Assembly (NCBI GenBank): GCA_947497585.1
Contig: CANMHG010000001.1
Location: 682,001-746,000, forward strand
DNA length: 64,000 nucleotides
Direction: 5' to 3'
DNA from: an uncultured Bacillaceae bacterium
Lineage (GTDB): Bacteria > Bacillota > Bacilli > Bacillales > Bacillaceae_L
Shown: positions 17,923 through 27,719 of the stretch, piece by piece
How the letters are laid out: every line of letters starts with the position of its first letter
Numbering within the stretch: the stretch's first letter is position 1
The notes under the pieces: generated by a model
Told to the model about the DNA's origin: nothing
The model's input: the letters and a program-made list of their open reading frames with translations, nothing else
The model's database searches: none
Program-made: the position numbers and the translations under genes

Positions 17923-19389
17923 TTAATAATCAAAACGTGATGTAATCATTTTCTTACGAGTAAAGAAATTCACTCCATCTTTACCGTTTACATGAAGGTC
18001 TCCATAGAACGAATCCTTCCAGCCTGAGAATGGGAAAAAGGCCATTGTCGCTGGTACTCCTACATTAATCCCTAACATACCGGCATCCGCTTCCTGCCTA
18101 AATTGTCTAACCGCTCTTGCATCCTTTGTGTAAATAGTGGCCCCGTTTCCATAACGAGATTTACGGATGTATTCAAGGCCTTCGAAAAGATCCTTTGCAC
18201 GCAGCAAGCTTAATACTGGTGCAAAAATTTCATCTTTCGCAATTGTCATTTCTGGTGTAACATGGTCAAAAATCGTTGCTCCAAGGAAATTTCCTTCCTG
18301 TATTTTTTCCATATCGACTCGCCCGTCTCTTAGAAGAGTAGCTCCTTCTTCCAGCCCTTTTTCAATATAGCCTAACACCTTTTGACGGTGAGAATCTCTT
18401 ATTACTGGAGTAAGTAAAACCTCATCATCTATTCCATTTCCGATAATCAGTTCATCAGCCTTATTTTTAAGTGCTTCAACGAACTTATCACCATCTCCAA
18501 CAACAACAACTGCACTACAAGCCATACAACGTTGACCTGCACTTCCAAAAGTTGAGCTGATGATATTAGCTACCGCTTTTTCCATATCAGCATCTGGCAT
18601 AACAATGTGATGATTTTTCGCTCCTGAAAGAGCTTGAACACGTTTACCTTGAGCCGCTGCTCTTTCGTACACGTATTTTGCAACTGGTTGTGAGCCAACA
18701 AATGATATCGCTTTCACTTCTGGGTGATCTAATAGTCCATTAACGACATCATGTGCACCATGGACGATGTTAAATACCCCTTTGGGAGCACCAGCTTCTG
18801 TAAACAATCTAGCAAGCTCATTTGCTAAAATCGGTGTACGTTCTGAAGGCTTAAGTACAAATGTATTTCCACACGCAATGGCTAGTGGGAACATCCACAT
18901 AGGGACCATCATCGGGAAGTTAAATGGTGTAATTCCTCCAACTACACCTAAAGGAAAAAGGAACATTTCTGAATCAATATCCTCGGCAATGTTTGCTAAT
19001 GTTTCTCCCATCATTAATGTTGGGGCACCTGCTGCAAACTCAACACATTCTAGTCCTCTTTGCACTTCTCCATGAGCCTCTTTATACGATTTTCCATTTT
19101 CTTGAACGATGAGTTGAGCTAACTTTTCATGGTTTTCAGTTAAAAGGTAGTGATATTTATATAGAATTCTCGCTCTTTTTGGAACCGGTGTATCTCTCCA
19201 TGTTTTAAAGGCTTCGGAGGCTGCTTTCACCGCCAAGTCTAGATCTTCTTTTGACGAAATTGGTACTCTTGCAAGAATCTCTCCGGTTGCCGGGTTTGGT
19301 ACCTCAAGTGTTTCAGTGCTTGTTGCTGCAACCCACTCCCCGTTAATATAGTTTCGTAGTACAACTGTCTCATTTTTAGTTACTGTCAT
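17923..19389 (-). CDS. mmsA: CoA-acylating (methyl)malonate-semialdehyde dehydrogenase
   Basis: 488 aa, same length as Bacillus IolA/MmsA. Converts malonate semialdehyde to acetyl-CoA and methylmalonate semialdehyde to propionyl-CoA with NAD and CoA, releasing CO2. The catalytic Cys is in [18 protein letters not shown], a pattern specific to the MmsA branch of aldehyde dehydrogenases; [10 protein letters not shown] marks the NAD-binding turn. No inositol genes are nearby; the pyrimidine context explains its presence. AGGAGG precedes the ATG. Upstream lies the phased repeat array. Confidence 0.92.
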   Translation of the reverse strand: MTVTKNETVVLRNYINGEWVAATSTETLEVPNPATGEILARVPISSKEDLDLAVKAASEAFKTWRDTPVPKRARILYKYHYLLTENHEKLAQLIVQENGKSYKEAHGEVQRGLECVEFAAGAPTLMMGETLANIAEDIDSEMFLFPLGVVGGITPFNFPMMVPMWMFPLAIACGNTFVLKPSERTPILANELARLFTEAGAPKGVFNIVHGAHDVVNGLLDHPEVKAISFVGSQPVAKYVYERAAAQGKRVQALSGAKNHHIVMPDADMEKAVANIISSTFGSAGQRCMACSAVVVVGDGDKFVEALKNKADELIIGNGIDDEVLLTPVIRDSHRQKVLGYIEKGLEEGATLLRDGRVDMEKIQEGNFLGATIFDHVTPEMTIAKDEIFAPVLSLLRAKDLFEGLEYIRKSRYGNGATIYTKDARAVRQFRQEADAGMLGINVGVPATMAFFPFSGWKDSFYGDLHVNGKDGVNFFTRKKMITSRFDY

Positions 19390-19570
19390 ATTGATGCCTC
19401 CTCTTACTTGTCTGTATTTCTTATTATACTAATCTATGTTAATTATCGCTCATTTTAACCATGCATTCATTAGACATTTTGTAAAATAAGTGGTGGTGAT
19501 TATTCTACAATGTGAATAAAGAAGAAGGCTGGGACAATTTGTTCTTTATAAAAAGTTTTGTGTTCTCATG

Positions 19571-19705
19571 CAAGTATCTTATGATATTTCACAAGTATTT
19601 TCTTGAATTTCACAAGTATTATAGTAAATGTCGCAAGTATTACTGCTTTATTGCAAGTATTTGAGTTATTCTCGCATGTATTTCAAGAGTTTACCAAAAA
19701 TACTT
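19571..19705. repeat. Phased array of short direct repeats, 21-bp period
   Basis: The 334 bp between mmsA and pucR carries no gene. AAGTAT (core TCRCAAGTATT) starts at 19572, 19593, 19614, 19635 and 19655 with a variant (ATGTAT) at 19676: spacings 21, 21, 21, 20, 21. An inverted copy, AAATACTTG, follows at about 19697. Units share only ~10 bp, the intervening 11 bp differing, so it is neither a simple tandem repeat nor CRISPR. It is upstream of mmsA and downstream of pucR, both transcribed leftward. Confidence 0.8.
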
Positions 19706-19722
19706 GTTCAAAACCCTTTATT

Positions 19723-21333
19723 CTAGTAAGCCTCCCGCTCCACTTCCATCGTTTTACTCGCAGAAACTAAAAATTCATACGATAATATCATAAATTCGAT
19801 CGTTAGACGCTTTTCATGATCCATAAAATCCTCCCCAAGTAGCTTTTCTAACTTTTGAATTCGGTGATAGAGTGTTTGCCTTACAATATAAAGTCTTTTG
19901 GCCGTCTCTTGTTTCGAGCCGTTGCAGGATAGGTAGGTTTTTAAAGTTTCCATCAGCTTTCCGTTGTATTTTTTATCATAAGTAATGATTGGCTCGAGAT
20001 ATTCTAGGACAAGTTCATGTAGGTCTATGTGGCGGTTTAGCTGTGAGATAATACGATAAATATGAAGGTCGTCGTAAAAGTGGCTTTCTTCTTTGTTTCC
20101 AAGTCTTTCTTGAATTCGAATCGTTTCTAGTGCGGTTTGATAGCTTAAATGAGTTGCAGTTATGTCTTCTACATATCTTCCGATTGCTATTTTCTTCTTT
20201 TGTTCACCTATTTGTGACCTTACATTACAAACTCTTTCCATGCCTTGCTTGAATCTTTTTTTCCAGGTTGAACTACCTCTTTCATTTAAAAAGATAAAAA
20301 TCAATGTGTTTCTCTTTTCAATCGCAAACAAACTGAATCCCTGTTGTTCGAAAATAGCTCTAACGAAAAGTTTAAAGTAGGTTATATCAGCCGATGAGTA
20401 TTGGTCAAATGATTCAAGTTTAATTAAACAAACAACTGCACCTTTCGTTTTAAACTTTGGATTAATATAAGAAAGGTATTCTTTGATCTCTTCTTCTGTA
20501 TGTACTCCTTCAATCCAACCGCTAAGCCACTCGGTTTCTTCCATCCTTCTCTTTTCTTCTACATAAAGTTCACGTAATAATAACTGAGCAAGTGCCGTTG
20601 AGGTCCTATCTAATATAAGGTGGTCAAAATCTGTTAACACTCGACCGTCAGAGCAAATAATCAGCTCAGCATAATGATCACCTAATAGTTGAATTGGATT
20701 TCTTTCGATTGAGTAAGATGAACTATCATTTTTTTCAATAGATTGTAAGAGTGATTTCCGTCCATTACTACTACTGATTTCGGGTATAAATTGAACTTCC
20801 TCATTGCTAAACAATAGGACCACTTGAACCTGAAGATAATGATGAATGAATTTGAGGATTTCAATATAATTTTCGATCGTTAATAGCTTTTTATTAAGTG
20901 CTTGCGAATAGCTTTCTAGGTCCGATATCATCTGGTACTGTCTGTGGATGAGGAGTGTGTGAATGTCTTGTGTGATTTCGACAAAAGGAACTTCCTTGTG
21001 AAATAAAATAATTGGAAACTGTGCTTGATTTGCTAGAGTGATAACTTGTTGTGGAATAGTGGATGTATATGTACCAATTTCAATACATAGGCCAGCAGCA
21101 TCTGAGTCAATTAATTGTTGGACAAGAGATAGAAAGATGTTATGGTTGTCCTTCCATGCGACACCTGTTGAAAGGATTAATTCACTTCCATTTAATAGAT
21201 TACGAATGTTAATAATTTCAACAACATGAACCCATTTTACTAAACGACCTAGACCCTCTTCTCCAGCAATGATTTCAACATTTTCAAAATGTTTTCTTTC
21301 TAAAATATCCTTAACCATGAGATAAGATTTCAA
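19723..21333 (-). CDS. PucR-family transcriptional regulator
   Basis: 536 aa. N-terminal PucR-like sensor domain (about 6-130, opening MVKDILERKHFENVEIIAGEEGLGRLVKWVHVVEI), a middle GGDEF-like divergent domain and a C-terminal helix-turn-helix (about 470-525, GSKQETAKRLYIVRQTLYHRIQKLEKLLGEDF). PucR-type proteins activate purine or pyrimidine degradation genes in response to nucleobase metabolites; its place inside the pyrimidine cluster supports that. The start is TTG (LKSYLMV) with AAGGGAG 8 nt upstream, in preference to an ATG seven codons earlier. Confidence 0.88.
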   Translation of the reverse strand: MKSYLMVKDILERKHFENVEIIAGEEGLGRLVKWVHVVEIINIRNLLNGSELILSTGVAWKDNHNIFLSLVQQLIDSDAAGLCIEIGTYTSTIPQQVITLANQAQFPIILFHKEVPFVEITQDIHTLLIHRQYQMISDLESYSQALNKKLLTIENYIEILKFIHHYLQVQVVLLFSNEEVQFIPEISSSNGRKSLLQSIEKNDSSSYSIERNPIQLLGDHYAELIICSDGRVLTDFDHLILDRTSTALAQLLLRELYVEEKRRMEETEWLSGWIEGVHTEEEIKEYLSYINPKFKTKGAVVCLIKLESFDQYSSADITYFKLFVRAIFEQQGFSLFAIEKRNTLIFIFLNERGSSTWKKRFKQGMERVCNVRSQIGEQKKKIAIGRYVEDITATHLSYQTALETIRIQERLGNKEESHFYDDLHIYRIISQLNRHIDLHELVLEYLEPIITYDKKYNGKLMETLKTYLSCNGSKQETAKRLYIVRQTLYHRIQKLEKLLGEDFMDHEKRLTIEFMILSYEFLVSASKTMEVEREAY

Positions 21334-21423
21334 AGTTTCGTCTCCCTTATACATAAATTAAAGAATTACATTAATTATAAGACAAGAAGCACTAATTATC
21401 TATATTTTCAGAAAATAACTGAA

Positions 21424-21456
21424 AAACTGGTATGCTTTTGATTAGCTTACCAGTTT
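21424..21456 (-). terminator. Terminator before pucR
   Basis: Stem AAACTGGTAAGC/GCATACCAGTTT (one mismatch), followed on the minus strand by TTC; after the 61-aa ORF. Separates the catabolic operon from the regulator gene. Confidence 0.7.
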
Positions 21457-21468
21457 CTAAAGTAAAGA

Positions 21469-21654
21469 CTATTCATTTGGATAATATGCATCGTACTCTT
21501 GAATCATACCGTTGAACTTTTCTTTGTCATAAAAGTCTTCAGACTGCCAATAGGCTTTAATCCATTTGATTAGTTCAAAGGGTGTGTTACCGTTTCTAAA
21601 CTTGTTATGACTGTATTTTTCTTCATCTACTTTCAGTTTTAAGAAGAATCCCAC
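21469..21654 (-). CDS. Small protein of unknown function in pyrimidine cluster (61 aa)
   Basis: 61 aa, soluble, aromatic- and Lys/Glu-rich (FELIKWIKAYWQSEDFYDKEKF). GTG start with AAAGGAGG 7 nt upstream; an overlapping ATG in another frame stops at once. Family not recognised. It is 14 bp after the 70-aa gene, and both lie between the permease and the regulator in the same orientation, so they probably share the catabolic operon's transcript. Confidence 0.6.
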   Translation of the reverse strand: MGFFLKLKVDEEKYSHNKFRNGNTPFELIKWIKAYWQSEDFYDKEKFNGMIQEYDAYYPNE

Positions 21655-21668
21655 ATACGCTCCTCCTT

Positions 21669-21881
21669 TTAGGCTTGCTTAGTTTGTTTAATTAGCATAA
21701 CCGAGAAATATTTACGAGCATCTGCTGTTTGAATGTGTAGTGTTTCTTGTTCTTTTTCCTTATTTTCAAAATCGACAAAAGCCCCACTTAGATTTTCGGT
21801 TATGTTCGCTATTTTATAACCGTTTTGAAGTAGAAAATCGATTTTATCTCGCTCTTGTAAAAATTGTTGATAATCGGACAT
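21669..21881 (-). CDS. Small protein of unknown function in pyrimidine cluster (70 aa)
   Basis: 70 aa, soluble, mixed alpha/beta predicted, ending HIQTADARKYFSVMLIKQTKQA. AAAGGAGAACAAACA precedes the ATG. Only 28 bp downstream of the NCS1 permease gene. No motif recognised; a partner of the permease or of an enzyme is possible from position alone. Confidence 0.6.
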   Translation of the reverse strand: MSDYQQFLQERDKIDFLLQNGYKIANITENLSGAFVDFENKEKEQETLHIQTADARKYFSVMLIKQTKQA

Positions 21882-21909
21882 TGTTTGTTCTCCTTTTATC
21901 TAATAATTT

Positions 21910-23382
21910 TTATACTCTTACATCTACACTTTCAGGAATAATGACTGGCTCAGGATCTAGGCTGATTTCCCAATCTCGTCCTGCTGTAATTCCTAGATAC
22001 TTTTCATCACTTGGGTCTTCAATTTCCGCTTGCTTATACTTGTTAAAATACCAATACTTACACAATACATAATACATAATCGCTCCTACCCCAAAGCCTA
22101 CGAAGAAAGAATAGGCCGATAACCAATACGCGGCAAATCCACCGACAATCCATGAAATCATTCCAGCCAAATTAATACCATTCATGTATTTAAACTGACC
22201 ATCTGCCTTGTAGAGATCTTGAACATTTACACGTCTTTTACGCAATACGTAGTAATCGGTAAAAAGAATACCTACAATTGCTGAAAGAATTCCTCCTATT
22301 ACGAGTAAGGCTGGGATAATGATTCCAAATAAGCTCCAAGGCTGAACAACAATGCCAACAATACCCGCAAGGATAACTCCAGCCCAAAATGGAACTTTTG
22401 GTCCACCAACATTTGAGAATATTGTAGCTGCAGGAATAACATTTGCCGATGTGTTTGTTGACCATTGTGCTAATACAATCATTAGAAGAAGTATACCTAA
22501 AATAAATCCACTTGCTGCTTGTTGAAGTCCAACAACAGGATCATAGTTCATAACCGCAACATAAGAAACGGCTCCAATGATAACCATAAATGTATTTGTT
22601 ATAGGCATGGCAATCACACTACCAGCTAATTGAGCTTTATTCCGTCTAAACCAGTTGCGCTCGTTTTTAGGTGCTTTAAAGAATCGGGATAGAGATGGCA
22701 TATCAGCAGCTAAAGTAGCCCAGAATCCCATATTACTCATAACAACAACCATAAATGCGGTAAAAGCTGCACCACCAGTGACTGGATTTTCAACCCAAGT
22801 CCATACATCCCTACCTTCTGCTAACGCTTTGTCAGATAACGAGACATACATCCAAGCAGAAATTAGAATAATGATGGGAGCTGCTAAATCAGCAAAGCGC
22901 TCAACCGCCTTAATTCCCAATGCTGTATTAACTAATTGAACTGTTGCAAATAAAAGGAAACAAACAAACCAATTGTCAAAGCCAAAGAGAGTTGCTAAAA
23001 TTGCATTCATCGCTGTTGCACCAAAATAGGTGTTAATACCAAACCAACAGGAAGCTGTAATTCCACGAACTAATGAAGGAATATGAGTACCAATCGTTCC
23101 AAATGGGGCCCTCATGTAAACTGGAAAAGAGAGCCCATGTTCAACCCCAATATCCCCGATAATCGTCATGAAAATACCGATTAATACCGATCCTAAAAGG
23201 GTACCAGCAATTACCCAGCCTAGCGGTAAGCTTTGAATTCCTGAACCACCAATAGCAAAGGCTGCTAAAACAACAGCCATCCCAACCCAAATGACTGAGA
23301 AACCAAAAGCACTTATTTTCCTGTTACCATGAGAAATGGGAAGTAAATCTGGAGACTTTAAATAATTTCCTCCTTTTTCCAT
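21910..23382 (-). CDS. NCS1-family nucleobase permease (uracil/thymine or related)
   Basis: 490 aa with about twelve membrane segments, nucleobase:cation symporter-1 family. The chain begins MEKGGNYLKSPDLLP and contains the NCS1-type stretch YMRAPFGTIGTHIPSLVRGITASCWFGINTYFGA. It should import the pyrimidine degraded by the neighbouring enzymes; uracil, thymine, dihydrouracil or hydantoin are all possible. AAAGGGGTG precedes the ATG. A GGAGG inside codons 4-5 is coincidental because no start codon follows it. Confidence 0.88.
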   Translation of the reverse strand: MEKGGNYLKSPDLLPISHGNRKISAFGFSVIWVGMAVVLAAFAIGGSGIQSLPLGWVIAGTLLGSVLIGIFMTIIGDIGVEHGLSFPVYMRAPFGTIGTHIPSLVRGITASCWFGINTYFGATAMNAILATLFGFDNWFVCFLLFATVQLVNTALGIKAVERFADLAAPIIILISAWMYVSLSDKALAEGRDVWTWVENPVTGGAAFTAFMVVVMSNMGFWATLAADMPSLSRFFKAPKNERNWFRRNKAQLAGSVIAMPITNTFMVIIGAVSYVAVMNYDPVVGLQQAASGFILGILLLMIVLAQWSTNTSANVIPAATIFSNVGGPKVPFWAGVILAGIVGIVVQPWSLFGIIIPALLVIGGILSAIVGILFTDYYVLRKRRVNVQDLYKADGQFKYMNGINLAGMISWIVGGFAAYWLSAYSFFVGFGVGAIMYYVLCKYWYFNKYKQAEIEDPSDEKYLGITAGRDWEISLDPEPVIIPESVDVRV

Positions 23383-23458
23383 AAAAACACCCCTTTAGTA
23401 TTTTTAATATTCTGAATAATTTATGCATACCTCTTTATTCAGCATGGTCATTTAGAGC

Positions 23459-23491
23459 AGTGGAAGGCATCCTAACACTCCTTCCACTGTT
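23459..23491 (-). terminator. Hairpin between dihydropyrimidinase and permease genes
   Basis: Stem CAGTGGAAGG/CCTTCCACTG, about 12-nt loop, no long T run. More likely an mRNA stabiliser or weak attenuator within the operon than a full terminator. Confidence 0.5.
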
Positions 23492-23499
23492 ATTTTCAT

Positions 23500-24918
23500 T
23501 TAAAGGGTAACAGACTTGTTCTCTTTTGTTTCAAGGGAATTTCCGTATTTTGCTCGTTTCACATACTGCCCTGCACCAACTGTTCCAACAAATTGTTTAT
23601 CTCGAATAACAAATTCTCCTCGTGAGAGAACCGTGACTGGCTCGCCGGTAACTTTCATTCCCTCAAAGGCACTATAGTCTACAGCCATATGATGTGTTTC
23701 TGCAGAAAGAGTTCTTTCTACATTTGGATCAAAGATAACTAAATCCGCATCAACACCTACTGCAACGGTCCCTTTTCGTGGATATAGTCCAAATAGTTTA
23801 GCAATCCTAGTTGATGTAATATCAACAAACTGATTTAAAGAAATTCTTCCTTTTTTTACACCTTCTGAAAATAAAATGCTAAAGCGATCCTCGATAATTG
23901 GACCTCCATTTGGAATTTTAGAAAAGTCTCCTCTTCCTAGCTCCTTTTGTCCTTTAAAATCAAATGAACACTGATCAGATCCAACCGTTTGAAGCTCGCC
24001 TGTTTTCAATGCCTTCCATAGCTCCTCTTGGTTCCATTTCTCTCGAAGTGGTGGTGACCAAACATATTTAGCACCTTCAAAATTCGGTTTTTCAAGGTAA
24101 GATATATCTAAGACCAAGTATTGTGGGCATGTTTCTCCCCATACTTCAATACCATTCGATCTTGCTTCTGCAATTTTCCTGGCGGCATCTGCGCAGGATA
24201 CATGTACTACATATAATTGAGAGTTTGCTAGCCCTGTTAATGTCGCTGCTCTTCCTGTTGCCTCTCCCTCAATTTCAGGTGGTCTTGTAAGAGCATGATA
24301 AATTGGGTCTGTGTTTCCTTCTCTCAGCGCTTTTTTCACTAAGTAATCAATGACGTCTCCATTTTCAGCGTGAACCATAACAAGCGCTCCGAGCTCCTTA
24401 GCGGCAAGTAAGGTTTGGAATAGTGTGTCATCATCTGCTTGAAGAACATTTTTATATGCCATAAATACCTTAAATGATGTGATTCCCTCATCATTAATAA
24501 CTTTCGGTAATTCTGTAAGCACAGCTTCGTTTACTTCACCAATCATTAAATGAAATCCATAATCAATAACTGCTTTTCCTTTTGACTTTTTATGCCATAC
24601 ATCAATCGCATTTTTCAAAGGTTCACCTTTTGTTGATAAGCAAAAGTCAATAATCGTCGTTGTTCCTCCAAATGCAGCAGCAATTGTACCTGTTTCAAAA
24701 TCATCCTTCGTAACCGTTCCTCCAAAAGGCATTTCGAGGTGAGTGTGGGGATCAATTCCACCTGGAAACACGTAGCAACCATTTGCATCAACAACTTCTG
24801 CTCCTTGTTCAGATAGATTTTGACCTAGTAAACTAATAACCCCATTTTCTATTAAAATATCCGCTTGATAGGTATCCGTTGCTGTAACGATGGTGCCATT
24901 TTTGATAATCTTCTTCAT
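23500..24918 (-). CDS. Dihydropyrimidinase (D-hydantoinase family)
   Basis: 472 aa, cyclic amidohydrolase with two metals. Visible ligands: HTH in GGIDPHTHLEMPFGG, the carboxylated Lys in TSFKVFMAYKN, His in VMVHAENGD, His in LYVVHVSC, and Asp in VGSDQCSFDF. Opens dihydrouracil to N-carbamoyl-beta-alanine (dihydrothymine likewise), in the cytosol. AGGAGG precedes the ATG. It is 21 bp downstream of preA, so part of one operon. Confidence 0.93.
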   Translation of the reverse strand: MKKIIKNGTIVTATDTYQADILIENGVISLLGQNLSEQGAEVVDANGCYVFPGGIDPHTHLEMPFGGTVTKDDFETGTIAAAFGGTTTIIDFCLSTKGEPLKNAIDVWHKKSKGKAVIDYGFHLMIGEVNEAVLTELPKVINDEGITSFKVFMAYKNVLQADDDTLFQTLLAAKELGALVMVHAENGDVIDYLVKKALREGNTDPIYHALTRPPEIEGEATGRAATLTGLANSQLYVVHVSCADAARKIAEARSNGIEVWGETCPQYLVLDISYLEKPNFEGAKYVWSPPLREKWNQEELWKALKTGELQTVGSDQCSFDFKGQKELGRGDFSKIPNGGPIIEDRFSILFSEGVKKGRISLNQFVDITSTRIAKLFGLYPRKGTVAVGVDADLVIFDPNVERTLSAETHHMAVDYSAFEGMKVTGEPVTVLSRGEFVIRDKQFVGTVGAGQYVKRAKYGNSLETKENKSVTL

Positions 24919-24939
24919 TTTTACCCTCCTAACAAATGT

Positions 24940-26226
24940 TTATTTCTTCACCGTCTCGGTACTACAAGAAACTCCTCCTAAGGCAGCTTGACGTTCGTTC
25001 CATGTCATAGGTGGAAGTTCATTCGTTATTTCTACCATATCAATTGCACCATCAACTGGGCACACAATCGAGCATAAGTTACAACCAACACAATCTTCTT
25101 CTCTTACCTTTAAACTATTGTAGCCATTGCCATCCTTCAACATATCAATACACTGATGTGACGTGTCTTCACAGGCGATGTGACACTTATTGCAGTTAAT
25201 ACATACATCATTATTAATTCTGGCTACAATCTTATAATTAAGATCTAAATCTCCCCAGTCTGAGTATTTAGCAACTGATTTGCCGACTAAATCCATTGCT
25301 GAAGCTAACCCTTTTTCATCTAAATAATTACTTAATCCTTCAATCATATCCTCAACAATCCTAAAACCATGGTGCATTACAGCGGTACATACCTGAATGC
25401 CGGTTGCGCCCATTAACATAAATTCAACAACATTTTGCCAGTTTGATATTCCACCAATTCCTGAGATTGGGATATTTATTCTCGGATTTCTCGCACAGTC
25501 TCCAACCATGTGAAGAGCAATTGGCTTAACAGCTGGACCACAATATCCACCATGTGCACCTTTACCTCCGACATGTGGAATCGTGTCCCACGTATTTATG
25601 TCAACTCCTGCTAAACTATTAATCGTATTAATCATACTGATGGCATCTGCGCCGCCTCTTGCTGCTGCTTCTGCAGTTACAGTAATATCGGTTATATTCG
25701 GAGTTAACTTTACAATAACCGGTGTTTTGGCCGCTTCCTTCACCCAGTAGGTTTGTTTTTCAACAAGTTCTGGTACTTGACCAGAAGCAGAGCCCATTCC
25801 TCTTTCAGCCATCCCATGTGGACACCCAAAGTTCAGCTCTAGACCATCAACTCCAACATCTTCTACACGCTTAACAATTTCATGCCATTTTTCTTGCTTC
25901 GGCTCTACCATTAGCGAGGCAATGATGGCATGGTTTGGAAATCGTTTCTTAGTTTCATAGATTTCCTTTAGGTTTACCTCTAAAGGTCTGTCAGTAATGA
26001 GCTCTATATTATTAAACCCGGCAACTCTTTGGCCATTAAAGCTAACAGCTGCAAAACGAGATGACACATTTAGAATTGGTTCGCCTAGTGTTTTCCAAAC
26101 AGCTCCTCCCCAACCAGCTTCAAATGCCCGTTGAACCTGATACCCTGAATTTGTTGGAGGAGCAGAAGCTAACCAAAAAGGATTAGGTGATTTTATGCCT
26201 GCTAAATTAATACTTAAATCTGCCAT
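24940..26226 (-). CDS. preA: NAD-dependent dihydropyrimidine dehydrogenase subunit PreA
   Basis: 428 aa. An N-terminal FMN-binding TIM barrel like dihydroorotate dehydrogenase (1-~310), with catalytic Cys in LELNFGCPHGMAERGMG, then a C-terminal 2[4Fe-4S] ferredoxin domain (CINCNKCHIACEDTSHQC and CVGCNLCSIVCPVDGA). With PreT it reduces uracil and thymine to their dihydro forms. The pair corresponds to the two halves of the single-chain mammalian enzyme. GGAGGT precedes the ATG. Confidence 0.94.
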   Translation of the reverse strand: MADLSINLAGIKSPNPFWLASAPPTNSGYQVQRAFEAGWGGAVWKTLGEPILNVSSRFAAVSFNGQRVAGFNNIELITDRPLEVNLKEIYETKKRFPNHAIIASLMVEPKQEKWHEIVKRVEDVGVDGLELNFGCPHGMAERGMGSASGQVPELVEKQTYWVKEAAKTPVIVKLTPNITDITVTAEAAARGGADAISMINTINSLAGVDINTWDTIPHVGGKGAHGGYCGPAVKPIALHMVGDCARNPRINIPISGIGGISNWQNVVEFMLMGATGIQVCTAVMHHGFRIVEDMIEGLSNYLDEKGLASAMDLVGKSVAKYSDWGDLDLNYKIVARINNDVCINCNKCHIACEDTSHQCIDMLKDGNGYNSLKVREEDCVGCNLCSIVCPVDGAIDMVEITNELPPMTWNERQAALGGVSCSTETVKK

Positions 26227-26253
26227 TATCTTACCTCCGTTTCTATTTGGTGA

Positions 26254-27630
26254 TTATGCTGTTTCTACCGATTGTTTTGATAATAGTTTATGAATTGCAT
26301 AAGCGGTCTCTTTGCCTTGTTGAGCTGCTGAAACGACCATGGCCTCACCCTGACCTTTCCCAAAAATAACATCTCCACAAGCAAACACTTTTTCATTGGA
26401 GGTTTGATACGTATTCTGATCAATTTTTACAACACCACCTGAGTGTTCAAGCTGAAATTTTTCAAGCAACTCTACATATCTGGATTGACCGATTGCCTTA
26501 ATAACAGCATCTACTTCAAGCGTAAATTCAGAGCCTTCTATACGCACAGGACGCCTGCGACCATCTTCGCCTGGCTCAGTTAATGTCATCTTGATACATT
26601 CAATCGCTGTCACTTGCCCTTGCTCATTCCCAATAATTCGGATTGGAGCAGTTAGCCATCTAAACTCAACACCATCTTGTTTAGCAAACTCATATTCAAA
26701 ATCATAGGCTGTCATTTCTTCAATTGTACGTCGATAAAGGATCTTCACATTTTCAGCTCCAAGCCGAACTGAACAGGTTGCACCATCGATCGCCGTATTT
26801 CCAGCACCGATCACCACTACTTTTTTATTCAAAAATTGATCTGAGATTGGTTTTGTTTTCGTCTCCTTCACAAATTCAATCGCATCGTAGACTCCATCTA
26901 ACTCTTCACCTGGAATTCCAAGATTAGGAACACTTGACATTCCAACTGCTAGAATCACAAAATCGTAGTTATTTAAAATCTCTTCAACCGAAATATCTAC
27001 GCCAACTCTAGTATTCGTCTGGATTTTCACATCCAAGCTTTTTACTTGGTTTACTTCCCAGAAAGAAATCTGCTGTGGCAATCTAAACGAAACTATACCG
27101 TACGTGTTTAATCCACCCGCTTGTTCTTCTGCTTCAAAAATGGTCACATCATAGCCAAGTAAACCAAGCTCTCTAGCAGCAGATAAGCCTGCTGGTCCTC
27201 CACCTACAACTGCAACTGATTTCCCGTTCTTCAGACCAGGCTTGAACAAAACTTGCTCATTTTGAATGGCCCAGTCAGTTGCATATCGCTGTAAATTTCC
27301 AATCATAATTGGCTTTGTTGAATGATTTAACACACAGGCACCTTCACATAACTCCTCGGTTGGACATACTCGTGCACAGCTTGCCCCAATTGGATTGGCT
27401 GTCATAATTGTCTTTGCAGAGCCCTTGACATTACCTGATGCAATTTTCTTAATAAATGTCGGAATATCAATCCCAGTCGGGCAAGCCTGAATACAGGGAG
27501 CATCATAGCAATACAGACAGCGATTCGACTCTTCTATCGCTTCCTGTTTTGTTAGCCCTGGATGAACTTCTTGAAAGTTTTTAGATAAATCATCGAATGA
27601 AATTCTAGCTTGGTTTCCGTTACTCACCAT
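26254..27630 (-). CDS. preT: Dihydropyrimidine dehydrogenase subunit PreT
   Basis: 458 aa. An N-terminal Fe-S domain with CLYCYDAPCIQACPTGIDIP and GASCARVCPTEELCEGACVL, then a glutamate-synthase-small-subunit-like flavoprotein with two dinucleotide folds: VAVVGGGPAGLSAARELG (FAD) and VVVIGAGNTAIDGA (NAD(P)H). It delivers electrons to PreA. Twenty-seven bp separate the two genes. AAAGGAGG precedes the ATG. Confidence 0.93.
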   Translation of the reverse strand: MVSNGNQARISFDDLSKNFQEVHPGLTKQEAIEESNRCLYCYDAPCIQACPTGIDIPTFIKKIASGNVKGSAKTIMTANPIGASCARVCPTEELCEGACVLNHSTKPIMIGNLQRYATDWAIQNEQVLFKPGLKNGKSVAVVGGGPAGLSAARELGLLGYDVTIFEAEEQAGGLNTYGIVSFRLPQQISFWEVNQVKSLDVKIQTNTRVGVDISVEEILNNYDFVILAVGMSSVPNLGIPGEELDGVYDAIEFVKETKTKPISDQFLNKKVVVIGAGNTAIDGATCSVRLGAENVKILYRRTIEEMTAYDFEYEFAKQDGVEFRWLTAPIRIIGNEQGQVTAIECIKMTLTEPGEDGRRRPVRIEGSEFTLEVDAVIKAIGQSRYVELLEKFQLEHSGGVVKIDQNTYQTSNEKVFACGDVIFGKGQGEAMVVSAAQQGKETAYAIHKLLSKQSVETA

Positions 27631-27669
27631 TTATGCCTCCTTTAGTAGATTTCTAAAATAAAAGTAATG

Positions 27670-27706
27670 AAGAAAGGGCTTTACGTATTGAAAGTAGTAA
27701 AGCCCT
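27670..27706 (-). terminator. Hairpin between the ureidopropionase gene and preT
   Basis: Perfect 10-bp stem AGGGCTTTAC/GTAAAGCCCT, 12-nt loop, followed on the minus strand by TTTCTTC. A likely partial terminator that makes the first gene more strongly expressed than the rest. Confidence 0.65.
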
Positions 27707-27719
27707 GATGAAAACTAGA

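Noticed and set aside
19571-19681. CRISPR array
   Set aside because: Repeats are ~10 bp with an 11-bp variable part; far below CRISPR repeat and spacer lengths, and no cas genes occur in the window.
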